64,000 nt of DNA from Suilimivivens sp963638365 (lineage in GTDB: Bacteria > Bacillota > Clostridia > Lachnospirales > Lachnospiraceae). The position numbers and the translations under genes were made by a program. Under the pieces are notes generated by a model. That model was not told the origin of the DNA. It ran no database searches and was given only the letters and a program-made list of their open reading frames with translations. The stretch is from positions 1 through 64,000 of the forward strand of contig CAVHRK010000072.1 in the NCBI GenBank assembly GCA_963638365.1. The letters run 5' to 3'. Shown here one piece after another: positions 32,842-40,334 of this stretch (position 1 is the first letter of the stretch; every line of letters begins with the position of its first letter).

Positions 32842-33675
32842 CTACGCCATCCGATACCAGTTTCCGTCTTTTAAAAGTTCCGTCATTTTTTCTTCATATC
32901 TTTTTACTGCTGCTGCCTGAATGGAACTGGGCACCACATAATCGTTACCAACTTCTCTTATTTTTCCATTTACCAGTTCACAATGTGTCCCGTTGATTAC
33001 AAACTCCCGGCTTGTATCTACTCCCTGTGAAGCCAGAAATTCTAAAATATAATTGGTGTATGAGTCCGTCATGCTCGAAAAATACTGCTGATCAGCAAAG
33101 TGGATCAGGGAACTTAAGCCCCCTACCATCATATTGCATCTTTCATCATCTGCAAGACTTCCCTTTCCATACCCCTCACCCCAGACACAATCTTCCTGTA
33201 CCGTCACGCTATATCCATTTCCCAGATTAAATCTGCTTCCAACTCCAATTGTAATACTGTTCGTCCTGGAATCATATGGCTTGTAACCCCAGGTTTTAAA
33301 TGGCTGCTGCACGGTTCCAAAGGTTCTAATTTCCGATGGAGTATAAGTCATACCCGTAATTGCCGTAAACGTTTTCTTCCCATTCACATAAAAAGAAGTA
33401 TGGGTTGCACTGTCTATATCCGCTGTAATCTCAACTTCCTCTTCATCCGTAAAGGGATTCTGGCCGGTCATTCCGGTCCCATATACATACAGCATTTTTT
33501 GAAACTGATATTTTGTATGCGCATCAAAATGATTCAGGGTTTCCGAATCTTCTCCCTTTACATCTCCATTGTAAAAATCAACAAACTCATTTTTACTGCC
33601 ATCCTTGGTAGATAACTTTCCTGTCTTTGTATTATAAATAAAATGGTAAGAACTTCCAACTCCTGTTATACTCAT
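32842..33675 (-). CDS. Uncharacterised Lachnospiraceae-type protein encoded with a LytTR response regulator
   Basis: A 277-residue protein starting at ATG 33675 (AGAGAGG upstream; an in-frame TTG at 33693 is less likely). It opens MSITGVGSSYHFIYNTKTGKLSTKDG, a pattern I recall from orphan Lachnospiraceae proteins, and continues with an acidic FVDFYNGDVKGEDSETLNHFD segment, then beta-rich sequence with many Tyr, Gly and Thr. It has no signal peptide, membrane helix or known enzyme motif. It lies 51 bases after the LytTR response regulator in the same direction, before a strong terminator, so the two form an operon under the direct-repeat promoter at 34497-34524. Secretion by a non-classical route is possible but unsupported. 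Confidence 0.6.
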   Translation of the reverse strand: MSITGVGSSYHFIYNTKTGKLSTKDGSKNEFVDFYNGDVKGEDSETLNHFDAHTKYQFQKMLYVYGTGMTGQNPFTDEEEVEITADIDSATHTSFYVNGKKTFTAITGMTYTPSEIRTFGTVQQPFKTWGYKPYDSRTNSITIGVGSRFNLGNGYSVTVQEDCVWGEGYGKGSLADDERCNMMVGGLSSLIHFADQQYFSSMTDSYTNYILEFLASQGVDTSREFVINGTHCELVNGKIREVGNDYVVPSSIQAAAVKRYEEKMTELLKDGNWYRMA

Positions 33676-33726
33676 AAAATGCCTCTCTTTCAAATTTTTT
33701 ATTTTGCCGTGCAGTATCTTAGTCTT

Positions 33727-34431
33727 CTATTCTCCCTTATACAGCATATATTCCCGCTTTACCTTGGCATACCGCGCCTTAGGAGTCGAGATCTTTTTTC
33801 CTGTCGTAAGCGTCATCACATAGCTGCTGATCTTGGCAATGTATCTCATATTTACCAGAAAGCTCTGATGCGCCCGTACAAATCCCATATCCTTTAATTC
33901 ATTCTCCAGCTCATCCAGTTTTCTATAAATCTGGAACACTCCTTTTTCTGTATAAAACACATTTTTGTGACGCTCCGTTTCTATGTAAATGATGTCATCT
34001 GTATGAAGCTTTATCGTTCCTTCCACAAAATGAAATTCCAGAACCTTACTGCTCTTTTTCATTTCATCCATCAGGTCATCCATACATTCTTCTATGGTAT
34101 CTTCCAGATTATCTTTCAGCAGGAAACGGCTTGCCTTCACCTTGTATCCATCCAATGCATAATTCATGTATGCAGTCACCAGTACAATCGGGAGTCTTGG
34201 ATATTTTTCCCTGATCCCCATGGCCGTTTTCAAACCATCCATCCCCTCCATATTGATATCCAGAAATAATAACTGACACTTTTCAAGTACCGCCTGATCT
34301 CCACATAGCAGTTCTCCCGAAGCATACTCTGCAATCGTAAACTTGTAATTCTTTTTTCCGGCATAGCTGTTCAATAAATCTGACAGACTCTTTCTGTCCT
34401 CTGCTCTATCATCACAAATCATAATGTTCAT
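33727..34431 (-). CDS. LytTR-family response regulator
   Basis: A 234-residue regulator. The receiver domain spans residues 1-120: acidic pair at DDRAED, phospho-acceptor in LFLDINMEGMDG (about residue 57), VTAY and a KVKASRFLLKDN lysine. The LytTR domain spans ~135-230 (IIYIETERHKNVFYTEKG, FVRAHQSFLVNMRYIAKI, KKISTPKARYAKVKREYM). The start has GAGGAATG upstream. No cognate kinase is encoded nearby, unlike the agr-like pair at 1.8-3.8 kb; it is therefore an orphan regulator, or its kinase lies elsewhere. It probably binds the direct repeat in its own promoter and the identical one upstream of the DUF6033 gene. Confidence 0.88.
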   Translation of the reverse strand: MNIMICDDRAEDRKSLSDLLNSYAGKKNYKFTIAEYASGELLCGDQAVLEKCQLLFLDINMEGMDGLKTAMGIREKYPRLPIVLVTAYMNYALDGYKVKASRFLLKDNLEDTIEECMDDLMDEMKKSSKVLEFHFVEGTIKLHTDDIIYIETERHKNVFYTEKGVFQIYRKLDELENELKDMGFVRAHQSFLVNMRYIAKISSYVMTLTTGKKISTPKARYAKVKREYMLYKGE

Positions 34432-34496
34432 ATTTTCATTCCTCAGTCATTATTAATATCGAAGAGATTTTTTCTATTCAATAGTCTGCTTCACCA

Positions 34497-34524
34497 AACG
34501 ACTATTTTCGGCACAGAATGACCA
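34497..34524 (-). promoter_or_regulatory. LytTR-type direct repeat TGGTCRTT/TAGTCGTT, copy 1
   Basis: On the minus strand TGGTCATT (34517-34524) and TAGTCGTT (34497-34504) recur with a 20-base period, upstream of the LytTR response regulator. A flanking segment of about 85 bases (34447-34530) is nearly identical to 36178-36263, so repeats and promoter were duplicated together. Confidence 0.6.
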
Positions 34525-34543
34525 TTACTTCTATAAATAAAAA

Positions 34544-34576
34544 GCACTGCATCCCAAATCCTTTGAGATACAATGC
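34544..34576 (-). terminator. GCACTGC-family terminator, copy A (after the RibD-type gene)
   Basis: GCACTGCATCCC (34544-34555) pairs with GAGATACAATGC (34565-34576) through a 12-position stem with several G-U pairs, followed on the minus strand by TTTTTATTT. It is one of three related terminators in 3 kb. Confidence 0.75.
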
Positions 34577-34668
34577 TTCCCTGCGTTTTTTATATCGTCA
34601 TTTTAGTATGATTCCTTTATGGTCCCTTCTTTTTAATCAACAGCTGCAGAATTGTGACTCCATACTTT

Positions 34669-35346
34669 TCAGCCAACTCTGTACCAAATCCAGACTGCAC
34701 CGCTCTCAAACGACTGTATCTGTTCAAGCTTCAGCGGTGTAACCGTCCTGTTCATCGGCAGTCCGTCAAATACGGCACTCATACCACCGCGTCCGTCAAC
34801 ACCCGCTCCGATCAGAATACTGACTTCATCCAGGAGTCCTGCTGACAGAAATCCTGCATTGATGTGTCCTCCTCCGACAACTGCCATTCTTTCAACGCCA
34901 AAATCTTCTGCAAGAATCTCACAGGCGCGCTTCAGGTCAGTATGCTCCCTGCCGCAGGCAATCCATGAGATATGCCTTTCTGTCAGATACTCCAGATATT
35001 CCTTATGGACTGTCTCGCTGGTTATAATCAGCACCGGCCGTTCTGCATTTGTCTGATCTTCCCAAAGCAATATGCCCTGCGTATCAACCACGACCTCGTA
35101 TCCATCGGTATCTGCTGCTTTATGAAAAGCTTCTTTGTTAAGCGGTGTTCCCGTCTTACTTGAAAACTTTCCCGGCAAAGCCATCTCAAGTTCTGCTGTC
35201 ACACGTCCGCTGACACGTGTCGGTGCATCAAAAGAATCTAACGTACTGTAATATTCCTGTACACCGGGAAGCTGCTCCGTCATGGCACAGTCAATCCGTC
35301 CATCCACCGATGTCATCATGTGGCAGATAATATAAGGCTTATTCAT
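34669..35346 (-). CDS. RibD C-terminal / dihydrofolate reductase-like family protein
   Basis: A 225-residue protein starting at ATG 35346 with GGGAGGA upstream. It opens with MNKPYIICHMMTSVDGRIDCAM, the conserved start of RibD C-terminal reductases, and has the VVGGGHINAGFLSAGLLDEVSI nucleotide-binding and active-site region at about residues 165-186. It lacks an N-terminal deaminase, so it may be a stand-alone pyrimidine reductase or act on another pteridine-like substrate with NADPH. It overlaps the last 4 bases of the DUF6033 gene. The terminator at 34544-34576 ends the transcript. Confidence 0.85.
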   Translation of the reverse strand: MNKPYIICHMMTSVDGRIDCAMTEQLPGVQEYYSTLDSFDAPTRVSGRVTAELEMALPGKFSSKTGTPLNKEAFHKAADTDGYEVVVDTQGILLWEDQTNAERPVLIITSETVHKEYLEYLTERHISWIACGREHTDLKRACEILAEDFGVERMAVVGGGHINAGFLSAGLLDEVSILIGAGVDGRGGMSAVFDGLPMNRTVTPLKLEQIQSFESGAVWIWYRVG

Positions 35347-36125
35347 CGAAATATTCCTCCCTGTTTTCCTGTCTTGAAGCACACCATTTTATGTGCTATA
35401 CATACCATAGTACATAAACCTGACTTTAGGTCAAGATATTTTTGAAATTCCTTTTTTTGCAGATATTCTTCATAAGCTGTTCTTTCCGCTTGTTTTTTCT
35501 GAATCCGCTTTTTTTCCTGTTCTTTCATAAGTTCTTCCATTCTTTCATGGCGCTTTTTCCACCAGGATTCTTCATCATTCGCTGTTTCTAATCCACTCTT
35601 TCCTACCGGACCTGCATAACCATAACATTCTTCCGGTGATGCTCCAATAACATCAAAACCAACATTATTTGATCCTACAGGTAAGCCTTGAACGGAATAT
35701 GCTGAACGGACTCTGTTCAAAACATAGTTCTCATATTCCGGATCGTTTTTCATTCTTTCAAAAGCTTCTTCCTTAATTACAATTGCCCCTGAAGAAAATG
35801 TGGAACGAACCCATCCACTTACGGGAAATTGAGATATTTGATTCATAACCCATTGTTTATACTCATCCAGTGACATCTCATTTTTTGATTTTCCTAAAAA
35901 CCCGCTATTGTTTAAAGCATTGTTTATCCTGGGTGGATAAGCAATCGTCACATCTCCGGGATACTTCTCACTACTTGTATCTGCTGAATTTTTACTCCCA
36001 TCTGCTTTATTCATCGCATTTATGAAAGTATCTTTTGATGTAGTATTCCTTCTGCTTTGTGCAGAAGTTAAGTAACTGTCAGCATACGGATTTATTCCCA
36101 TACCATTCCTACTTATACCAGTCAT
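35343..36125 (-). CDS. DUF6033-type protein, probably with an altered C-terminus
   Basis: A 260-residue protein with no signal peptide. The core contains FPVSGWVRSTFSSGAIVIKEEAF, NRVRSAYSVQGLPVGSNNVGFDVIGASPEECYGYAGPVGK, features I associate with DUF6033, followed by a charged coiled-coil (KRHERMEELMKEQEKKRIQKKQAERTAYEEYLQKKEF). The last ~30 residues (CTMVCIAHKMVCFKTGKQGG) look like translated intergenic DNA and run into the RibD-type gene. The native stop has probably been lost by a small deletion or shift. AAGGAGGG precedes the ATG. The promoter carries the same direct repeat as the LytTR response regulator gene. Function unknown. Confidence 0.65.
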   Translation of the reverse strand: MTGISRNGMGINPYADSYLTSAQSRRNTTSKDTFINAMNKADGSKNSADTSSEKYPGDVTIAYPPRINNALNNSGFLGKSKNEMSLDEYKQWVMNQISQFPVSGWVRSTFSSGAIVIKEEAFERMKNDPEYENYVLNRVRSAYSVQGLPVGSNNVGFDVIGASPEECYGYAGPVGKSGLETANDEESWWKKRHERMEELMKEQEKKRIQKKQAERTAYEEYLQKKEFQKYLDLKSGLCTMVCIAHKMVCFKTGKQGGIFR

Positions 36126-36230
36126 TGATGTCCCTCCTTTTTACCATTGCATCTATCCATTTATCACATTCATTCTTCAGTTATTATTCATATCGAAGAA
36201 TTTTTTTCTACTCAATAGTCTGATACACCA

Positions 36231-36258
36231 AACGACTATTTTCAGCACACAACGACCA
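36231..36258 (-). promoter_or_regulatory. LytTR-type direct repeat TGGTCGTT/TAGTCGTT, copy 2
   Basis: On the minus strand TGGTCGTT (36251-36258) and TAGTCGTT (36231-36238) recur with a 20-base period, upstream of the DUF6033 gene. A 15-base direct repeat of GATCATTTTGGAG lies just upstream at about 36269-36299, and an AAAATGAT/ATCATTTT dyad overlaps its outer copy. The 36126-36463 gap consists of this promoter and the terminator at 36336-36368; the reading frame across it looks non-coding. Confidence 0.6.
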
Positions 36259-36335
36259 TTCCCGCTATAAACTCCAAAATGATCGCCTCCAAAATGATCC
36301 ACTGAATCATTTTCATATGCATGACTACAAAAAAA

Positions 36336-36368
36336 GCACTGCATCCCAAATCCTTTGAGATACAATGC
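36336..36368 (-). terminator. GCACTGC-family terminator, copy B (after the DUF2975 operon)
   Basis: GCACTGCATCCC (36336-36347) pairs with GAGATACAATGC (36357-36368), identical to copy A in both arms, followed on the minus strand by TTTTTTT. Confidence 0.75.
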
Positions 36369-36463
36369 TTTACTGTGCATACTTCTTCTATATTTTTATA
36401 TTGCACTTTTACAGGAGGTAAATATTATGATTTTGAAATCATCTATAGATTTTTCATTGAAAA

Positions 36464-36733
36464 TTACTCCTCCTGATGTTCCTGCGCTGCGATCTTGTTC
36501 AGAACACTATCCTGATGTGCTTCAATGGCAAGCAGGATAAGAAGAAGCAGGAAAACTGCTCCGGCAAGGCCAAAAACTATGTATGACACAAGCTTCAGCC
36601 TAAGCAGCCACAGGATAAGACCTGCCAGCAGGAGAATCCCCATCCATTTGAGCATGACTGTTCCCGGCTCCAACATATTCAGTTTGTGCTTATAGCGTGT
36701 CTCATAGATTAAGGGTGGGTTTGCTTTCTTCAT
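36464..36733 (-). CDS. Small two-helix membrane protein
   Basis: About 89 residues from ATG 36733; GGAG lies 9 bases upstream, inside the end of the DUF2975 gene (an ATG at 36748 is possible but lacks a ribosome site). It starts MKKANPPLIYETRYKHKLN and has two hydrophobic segments (MLKWMGILLLAGLILWLL and VSYIVFGLAGAVFLLLLILLAIEA) with a charged C-terminal tail. I recognise no family. It overlaps the 3' end of the DUF2975 gene by 32 bases and is co-transcribed and probably translationally coupled with it. It may be a subunit or regulator of that membrane protein. Confidence 0.65.
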   Translation of the reverse strand: MKKANPPLIYETRYKHKLNMLEPGTVMLKWMGILLLAGLILWLLRLKLVSYIVFGLAGAVFLLLLILLAIEAHQDSVLNKIAAQEHQEE

Positions 36734-37253
36734 ACACATCAGCTCCATAGTGGCAAATCAGTGACATCACGATAAACATAATGCCGAGAGCGACGGAACC
36801 GGCATTATCCAATTGCAGTGGTTCGACCCCCTGCAAGGTCTGTTTCATTACAGCATAGACAATCTCTGCCACGATCTGTGTGCCAATAGGAATACAGATC
36901 GTCAGGATGCCCAGACGCTGCATTTCCTTTGCCCCTGCAATGCTGAATGGCGTACCGTCAGCAAGTTCGTGATTAAAGTAATGCTCCGCGAATTTGGCAA
37001 GCACAGCTTCTCCGGCACAGAGGATCATACCTACTGCTAAAGCCGCATATACCGTACCAATGGTGACTTCTGCTTCCGTATTCAGAATGCTTTCCAGCGT
37101 TACACCTCCCATTTTCAGCGTTGATGCCCCAAGCGCCATACTGAAAACACCAACAATGCAGCTACAAAAGCCAACAATGCAGAAGATAAATATAATTTTG
37201 CTGAGAACTTTCCCCATTTTTGATAGTTTTTGAATGATATTTAAGGTTTTCAT
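36702..37253 (-). CDS. DUF2975-like membrane protein
   Basis: A 183-residue protein with about four membrane helices (IIFIFCIVGFCSCIVGVF, VYAALAVGMILCAGEAVLA, ILTICIPIGTQIVAEIVYAV, VALGIMFIVMSLICHYGADV). The segment DGTPFSIAGAKEMQRLGILTI matches the DUF2975 pattern (GTPF followed by an amphipathic helix). DUF2975 proteins usually sit beside an XRE regulator; here none is adjacent and instead the gene has a LytTR-type promoter almost identical to that of the LytTR/DUF3021 operon at 27.5 kb. GAAAGGAG precedes the ATG. Function unknown. Confidence 0.75.
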   Translation of the reverse strand: MKTLNIIQKLSKMGKVLSKIIFIFCIVGFCSCIVGVFSMALGASTLKMGGVTLESILNTEAEVTIGTVYAALAVGMILCAGEAVLAKFAEHYFNHELADGTPFSIAGAKEMQRLGILTICIPIGTQIVAEIVYAVMKQTLQGVEPLQLDNAGSVALGIMFIVMSLICHYGADVYEESKPTLNL

Positions 37254-37402
37254 TTGACAATCTCCTTTCTGATTCCGACATTCCTCATGGCTGATGTTAT
37301 ATACAAAGAGGTTTTTTCAATTTACATTGATTTATTTCTCTTGTTTCGTAATCCACCATAATTTCCATATTCTTATTTTCGTCTTAGTAACCTTCTTCCT
37401 TG

Positions 37403-37476
37403 TTTATATATGATTTTTTATGCTCTGTCTACCGCCTCATAGCTAAGGTGTAAAAATCAACAGGTAAGATGTAAAA
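37403..37476 (-). promoter_or_regulatory. LytTR-type promoter, TTTTACAYCTTA class, copy 2
   Basis: On the minus strand TTTTACATCTTACC (37463-37476) and TTTTACACCTTAGC (37442-37455) repeat with a 21-base period; TAGACA (37426-37431) and TATAAA (37403-37408) follow with a 17-base spacer. The leader to the DUF2975 start is about 143 bases and contains no gene. Most of the segment matches 27513-27586 base for base. Confidence 0.7.
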
Positions 37477-37486
37477 CAGCAAAAAA

Positions 37487-37519
37487 GCACTGCACCTCAA
37501 ATTCCCTGAGGTACAATGC
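37487..37519 (-). terminator. GCACTGC-family terminator, copy C (after ppdK)
   Basis: GCACTGCACCTC (37487-37498) pairs with GAGGTACAATGC (37508-37519), then TTTTTT on the minus strand. Relative to copies A and B both arms have changed so that pairing is kept. Confidence 0.78.
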
Positions 37520-37588
37520 TTCTCTGCGTTTTTATCATCATGCCAGTGTGATTCCTTTACTGTGCATGTCCTATACTACATAATCCTT

Positions 37589-40219
37589 CTACTTTCCTCC
37601 ATTGGCAATCGCTGCCTGTGCTGCTGCCAGTCTTGCGATCGGCACACGGAACGGTGAACAGGATACATAATCCAGACCAATCTTGTGGCAGAATTCTACG
37701 GAAGAGGGATCTCCACCGTGCTCGCCGCAGATACCGATATGGAGATTCGGGTTCGCCGGTCTGCCAAGCTGGATCGCCATTTCCATCAGCTTACCAACAC
37801 CAATCTGGTCAAGCTTGATGAACGGATCATATTCAAAAATCTTGGTATCGTAGTATCCACCTAAGAACTTGCTCGCATCATCACGGGAGAATCCATAGGT
37901 CATCTGTGTCAAGTCATTCGTACCGAAGCAGAAGAAATCTGCATCCTTCGCAATCGCATCTGCGGTAAGTGCTGCACGCGGAATCTCAATCATCGTACCT
38001 ACTTCGTACTCCATGGTGATTCCTGCTGCCTTGATTTCTGCATCTGCGGTTTCAACAACGATCTTCTTAACGAAGTCAAATTCCTTGACATCTCCAACAA
38101 GCGGAATCATGATTTCCGGCTTCAGATTCCAGTCGGGATGTTCTTTCTTAACCTCGATTGCCGCACGGATCACAGCTTTGGTCTGCATCTTGGCAATTTC
38201 CGGATAAGTAACTGCCAGACGGCATCCTCTGTGTCCCATCATCGGGTTGAATTCATGTAAACTGTCGATCATGGCCTTGATTTCATGAACGCTCTTGTTC
38301 TTTGCCTTTGCAAGCTTCTCAATATCTGCTTCCTCGGTCGGAACAAATTCATGAAGCGGGGGATCCAGGAAACGGATAGTTACCGGATTTCCTTCGAGTG
38401 CTTCATAAAGTTCCTTGAAATCTCCCTGCTGATAAGGAAGAATCTTTTCGAGTGCAACTTCTCTTTCTTCTACGGTATCGGAACAGATCATTTCACGGAA
38501 TGCGGCAATACGGTCTTCTTCGAAGAACATATGCTCCGTACGGCAAAGTCCGATTCCTTCCGCCCCCAGCTCTCTTGCTCTTTTCGCATCACGGGGCGTA
38601 TCGGCGTTGGTACGAACCTTTAACTTACGATACTTGTCAGCCCATGCCATAACACGTCCGAATTCTCCGGCGATCTTTGCATCTACGGTCTTAATCTGTC
38701 CATCATAAATATTTCCTGTTGTACCATCAATGGAAAGGTAATCTCCTTCGTGGAATTCCTTGCCACCTAAGGTAAAGGTCTTATTGGCTTCATCCATCAC
38801 AATGTCACCACAGCCGGAAACACAGCAGGTTCCCATGCCACGGGCAACAACGGCTGCATGGCTTGTCATACCGCCGCGTACGGTAAGGATACCCTGGGAT
38901 ACCTTCATACCGGTAATGTCTTCGGGAGAGGTTTCAAGGCGGACCAGAACCACCTTCTCACCCTTGCCTGCCCAGTTTTCTGCATCTTCTGCGGAGAAAA
39001 CAATCTTACCGCATGCAGCGCCGGGAGATGCGCCAAGTCCCTTTCCAATCGGGGTAGCTGCCTTTAATGCAGCCGCATCGAACTGCGGATGCAATAAGGT
39101 ATCCAGATTACGGGGATCGATCATGGCAACGGCCTCTTCCTCTGTTCTCATACCCTCATCTACAAGATCACAGGCAATCTTAAGTGCAGCCTGTGCGGTT
39201 CTCTTACCATTACGTGTCTGCAGCATATAAAGCTTTCCATGCTCTACGGTAAATTCCATATCCTGCATGTCTCTGTAATGCTTCTCCAGTGTCTGGCATA
39301 CTTCGGTAAACTGTTTGAATGCTTCCGGGAACTTCTGCTCCATTTCCGCAATCTTCATCGGAGTACGGACACCTGCTACAACGTCCTCGCCCTGTGCATT
39401 CGTTAAGAATTCGCCAAACAGTCCCTTCTCTCCGGTTGCAGGATCACGGGTGAAGGCAACACCTGTACCACAGTCATCACCCATATTACCAAACGCCATG
39501 GACTGTACGTTGACTGCGGTTCCCCAGGAATACGGGATGTCGTTGTCACGACGGTAAACGTTCGCACGGGGGTTGTCCCAGGAACGGAATACGGCCTTGA
39601 TTGCTCCCATGAGCTGTTCCTTCGGATCATCCGGGAAGTCCTCACCGATCTTCTCTTTGTATTCTGCCTTAAACTGTGCTGCCAGTTCCTTAAGGTCTTC
39701 TGTTGTAAGCTCAACATCCTGCTTCACGCCGCGCTTTTCTTTCATTTCGTCAATCAGTTCTTCGAAGTACTTCTTTCCGACCTCCATAACAACGTCGGAA
39801 TACATCTGGATAAATCTCCGATAGCAGTCCCACGCCCAACGGGGATTGCCGGACATCTCTGCAATGGCATTTACTACTTCCTCATTTAAACCAAGATTCA
39901 GGATAGTATCCATCATACCCGGCATGGAAGCACGTGCTCCGGAACGGACGGATACGAGCAGCGGGTTCTTCTTATCTCCAAACTTCTTACCGGTAATCTC
40001 TTCCATCTTTCCTATGTACTCATCAATCTGTGCACGGATCTCCTCATTGATCTCACGACCATCCTCATAGTACTGTGTGCAGGCTTCTGTCGTAATTGTA
40101 AATCCCTGCGGTACAGGAAGGCCGATGTTGGTCATCTCTGCAAGGTTTGCACCCTTGCCGCCGAGCAGATTTCTCATGTCAGCGCTTCCTTCCTTAAATA
40201 AGTAAACCCATTTTGCCAT
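37589..40219 (-). CDS. ppdK: Pyruvate, phosphate dikinase
   Basis: An 876-residue enzyme starting at ATG 40219 (GAAAAGGAGAAG upstream). It interconverts pyruvate, ATP and phosphate with phosphoenolpyruvate, AMP and PPi, and in anaerobic Clostridia serves glycolysis or gluconeogenesis. The ATP-grasp domain comes first (LLGGKGANLAEMTNIGLPVPQGFTITTEAC; SVRSGARASMPGMMDTILNLG), then the swivelling phosphohistidine domain with GGMTSHAAVVARGMG (catalytic His near residue 455), then the TIM-barrel PEP domain ending GICGEHGGDPSSVEFC. The length is normal for the family. It stands alone with its own terminator at 37487-37519. Confidence 0.97.
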   Translation of the reverse strand: MAKWVYLFKEGSADMRNLLGGKGANLAEMTNIGLPVPQGFTITTEACTQYYEDGREINEEIRAQIDEYIGKMEEITGKKFGDKKNPLLVSVRSGARASMPGMMDTILNLGLNEEVVNAIAEMSGNPRWAWDCYRRFIQMYSDVVMEVGKKYFEELIDEMKEKRGVKQDVELTTEDLKELAAQFKAEYKEKIGEDFPDDPKEQLMGAIKAVFRSWDNPRANVYRRDNDIPYSWGTAVNVQSMAFGNMGDDCGTGVAFTRDPATGEKGLFGEFLTNAQGEDVVAGVRTPMKIAEMEQKFPEAFKQFTEVCQTLEKHYRDMQDMEFTVEHGKLYMLQTRNGKRTAQAALKIACDLVDEGMRTEEEAVAMIDPRNLDTLLHPQFDAAALKAATPIGKGLGASPGAACGKIVFSAEDAENWAGKGEKVVLVRLETSPEDITGMKVSQGILTVRGGMTSHAAVVARGMGTCCVSGCGDIVMDEANKTFTLGGKEFHEGDYLSIDGTTGNIYDGQIKTVDAKIAGEFGRVMAWADKYRKLKVRTNADTPRDAKRARELGAEGIGLCRTEHMFFEEDRIAAFREMICSDTVEEREVALEKILPYQQGDFKELYEALEGNPVTIRFLDPPLHEFVPTEEADIEKLAKAKNKSVHEIKAMIDSLHEFNPMMGHRGCRLAVTYPEIAKMQTKAVIRAAIEVKKEHPDWNLKPEIMIPLVGDVKEFDFVKKIVVETADAEIKAAGITMEYEVGTMIEIPRAALTADAIAKDADFFCFGTNDLTQMTYGFSRDDASKFLGGYYDTKIFEYDPFIKLDQIGVGKLMEMAIQLGRPANPNLHIGICGEHGGDPSSVEFCHKIGLDYVSCSPFRVPIARLAAAQAAIANGGK

Positions 40220-40334
40220 AATTCTCTTCTCCTTTTCCCTCAAAATTTGATGTTACCCCTAATAAATTCAGTATAACACAACTGCAACTACTACGCATTA
40301 AAATTCTGTTTATCTTTGATATGAATTCTTCATT

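Noticed and set aside
36177..36380. A 67-codon minus-strand frame
   Set aside because: It covers a terminator and the duplicated LytTR promoter, so it is regulatory DNA; its repeated DHFGG residues just reflect the direct repeat.
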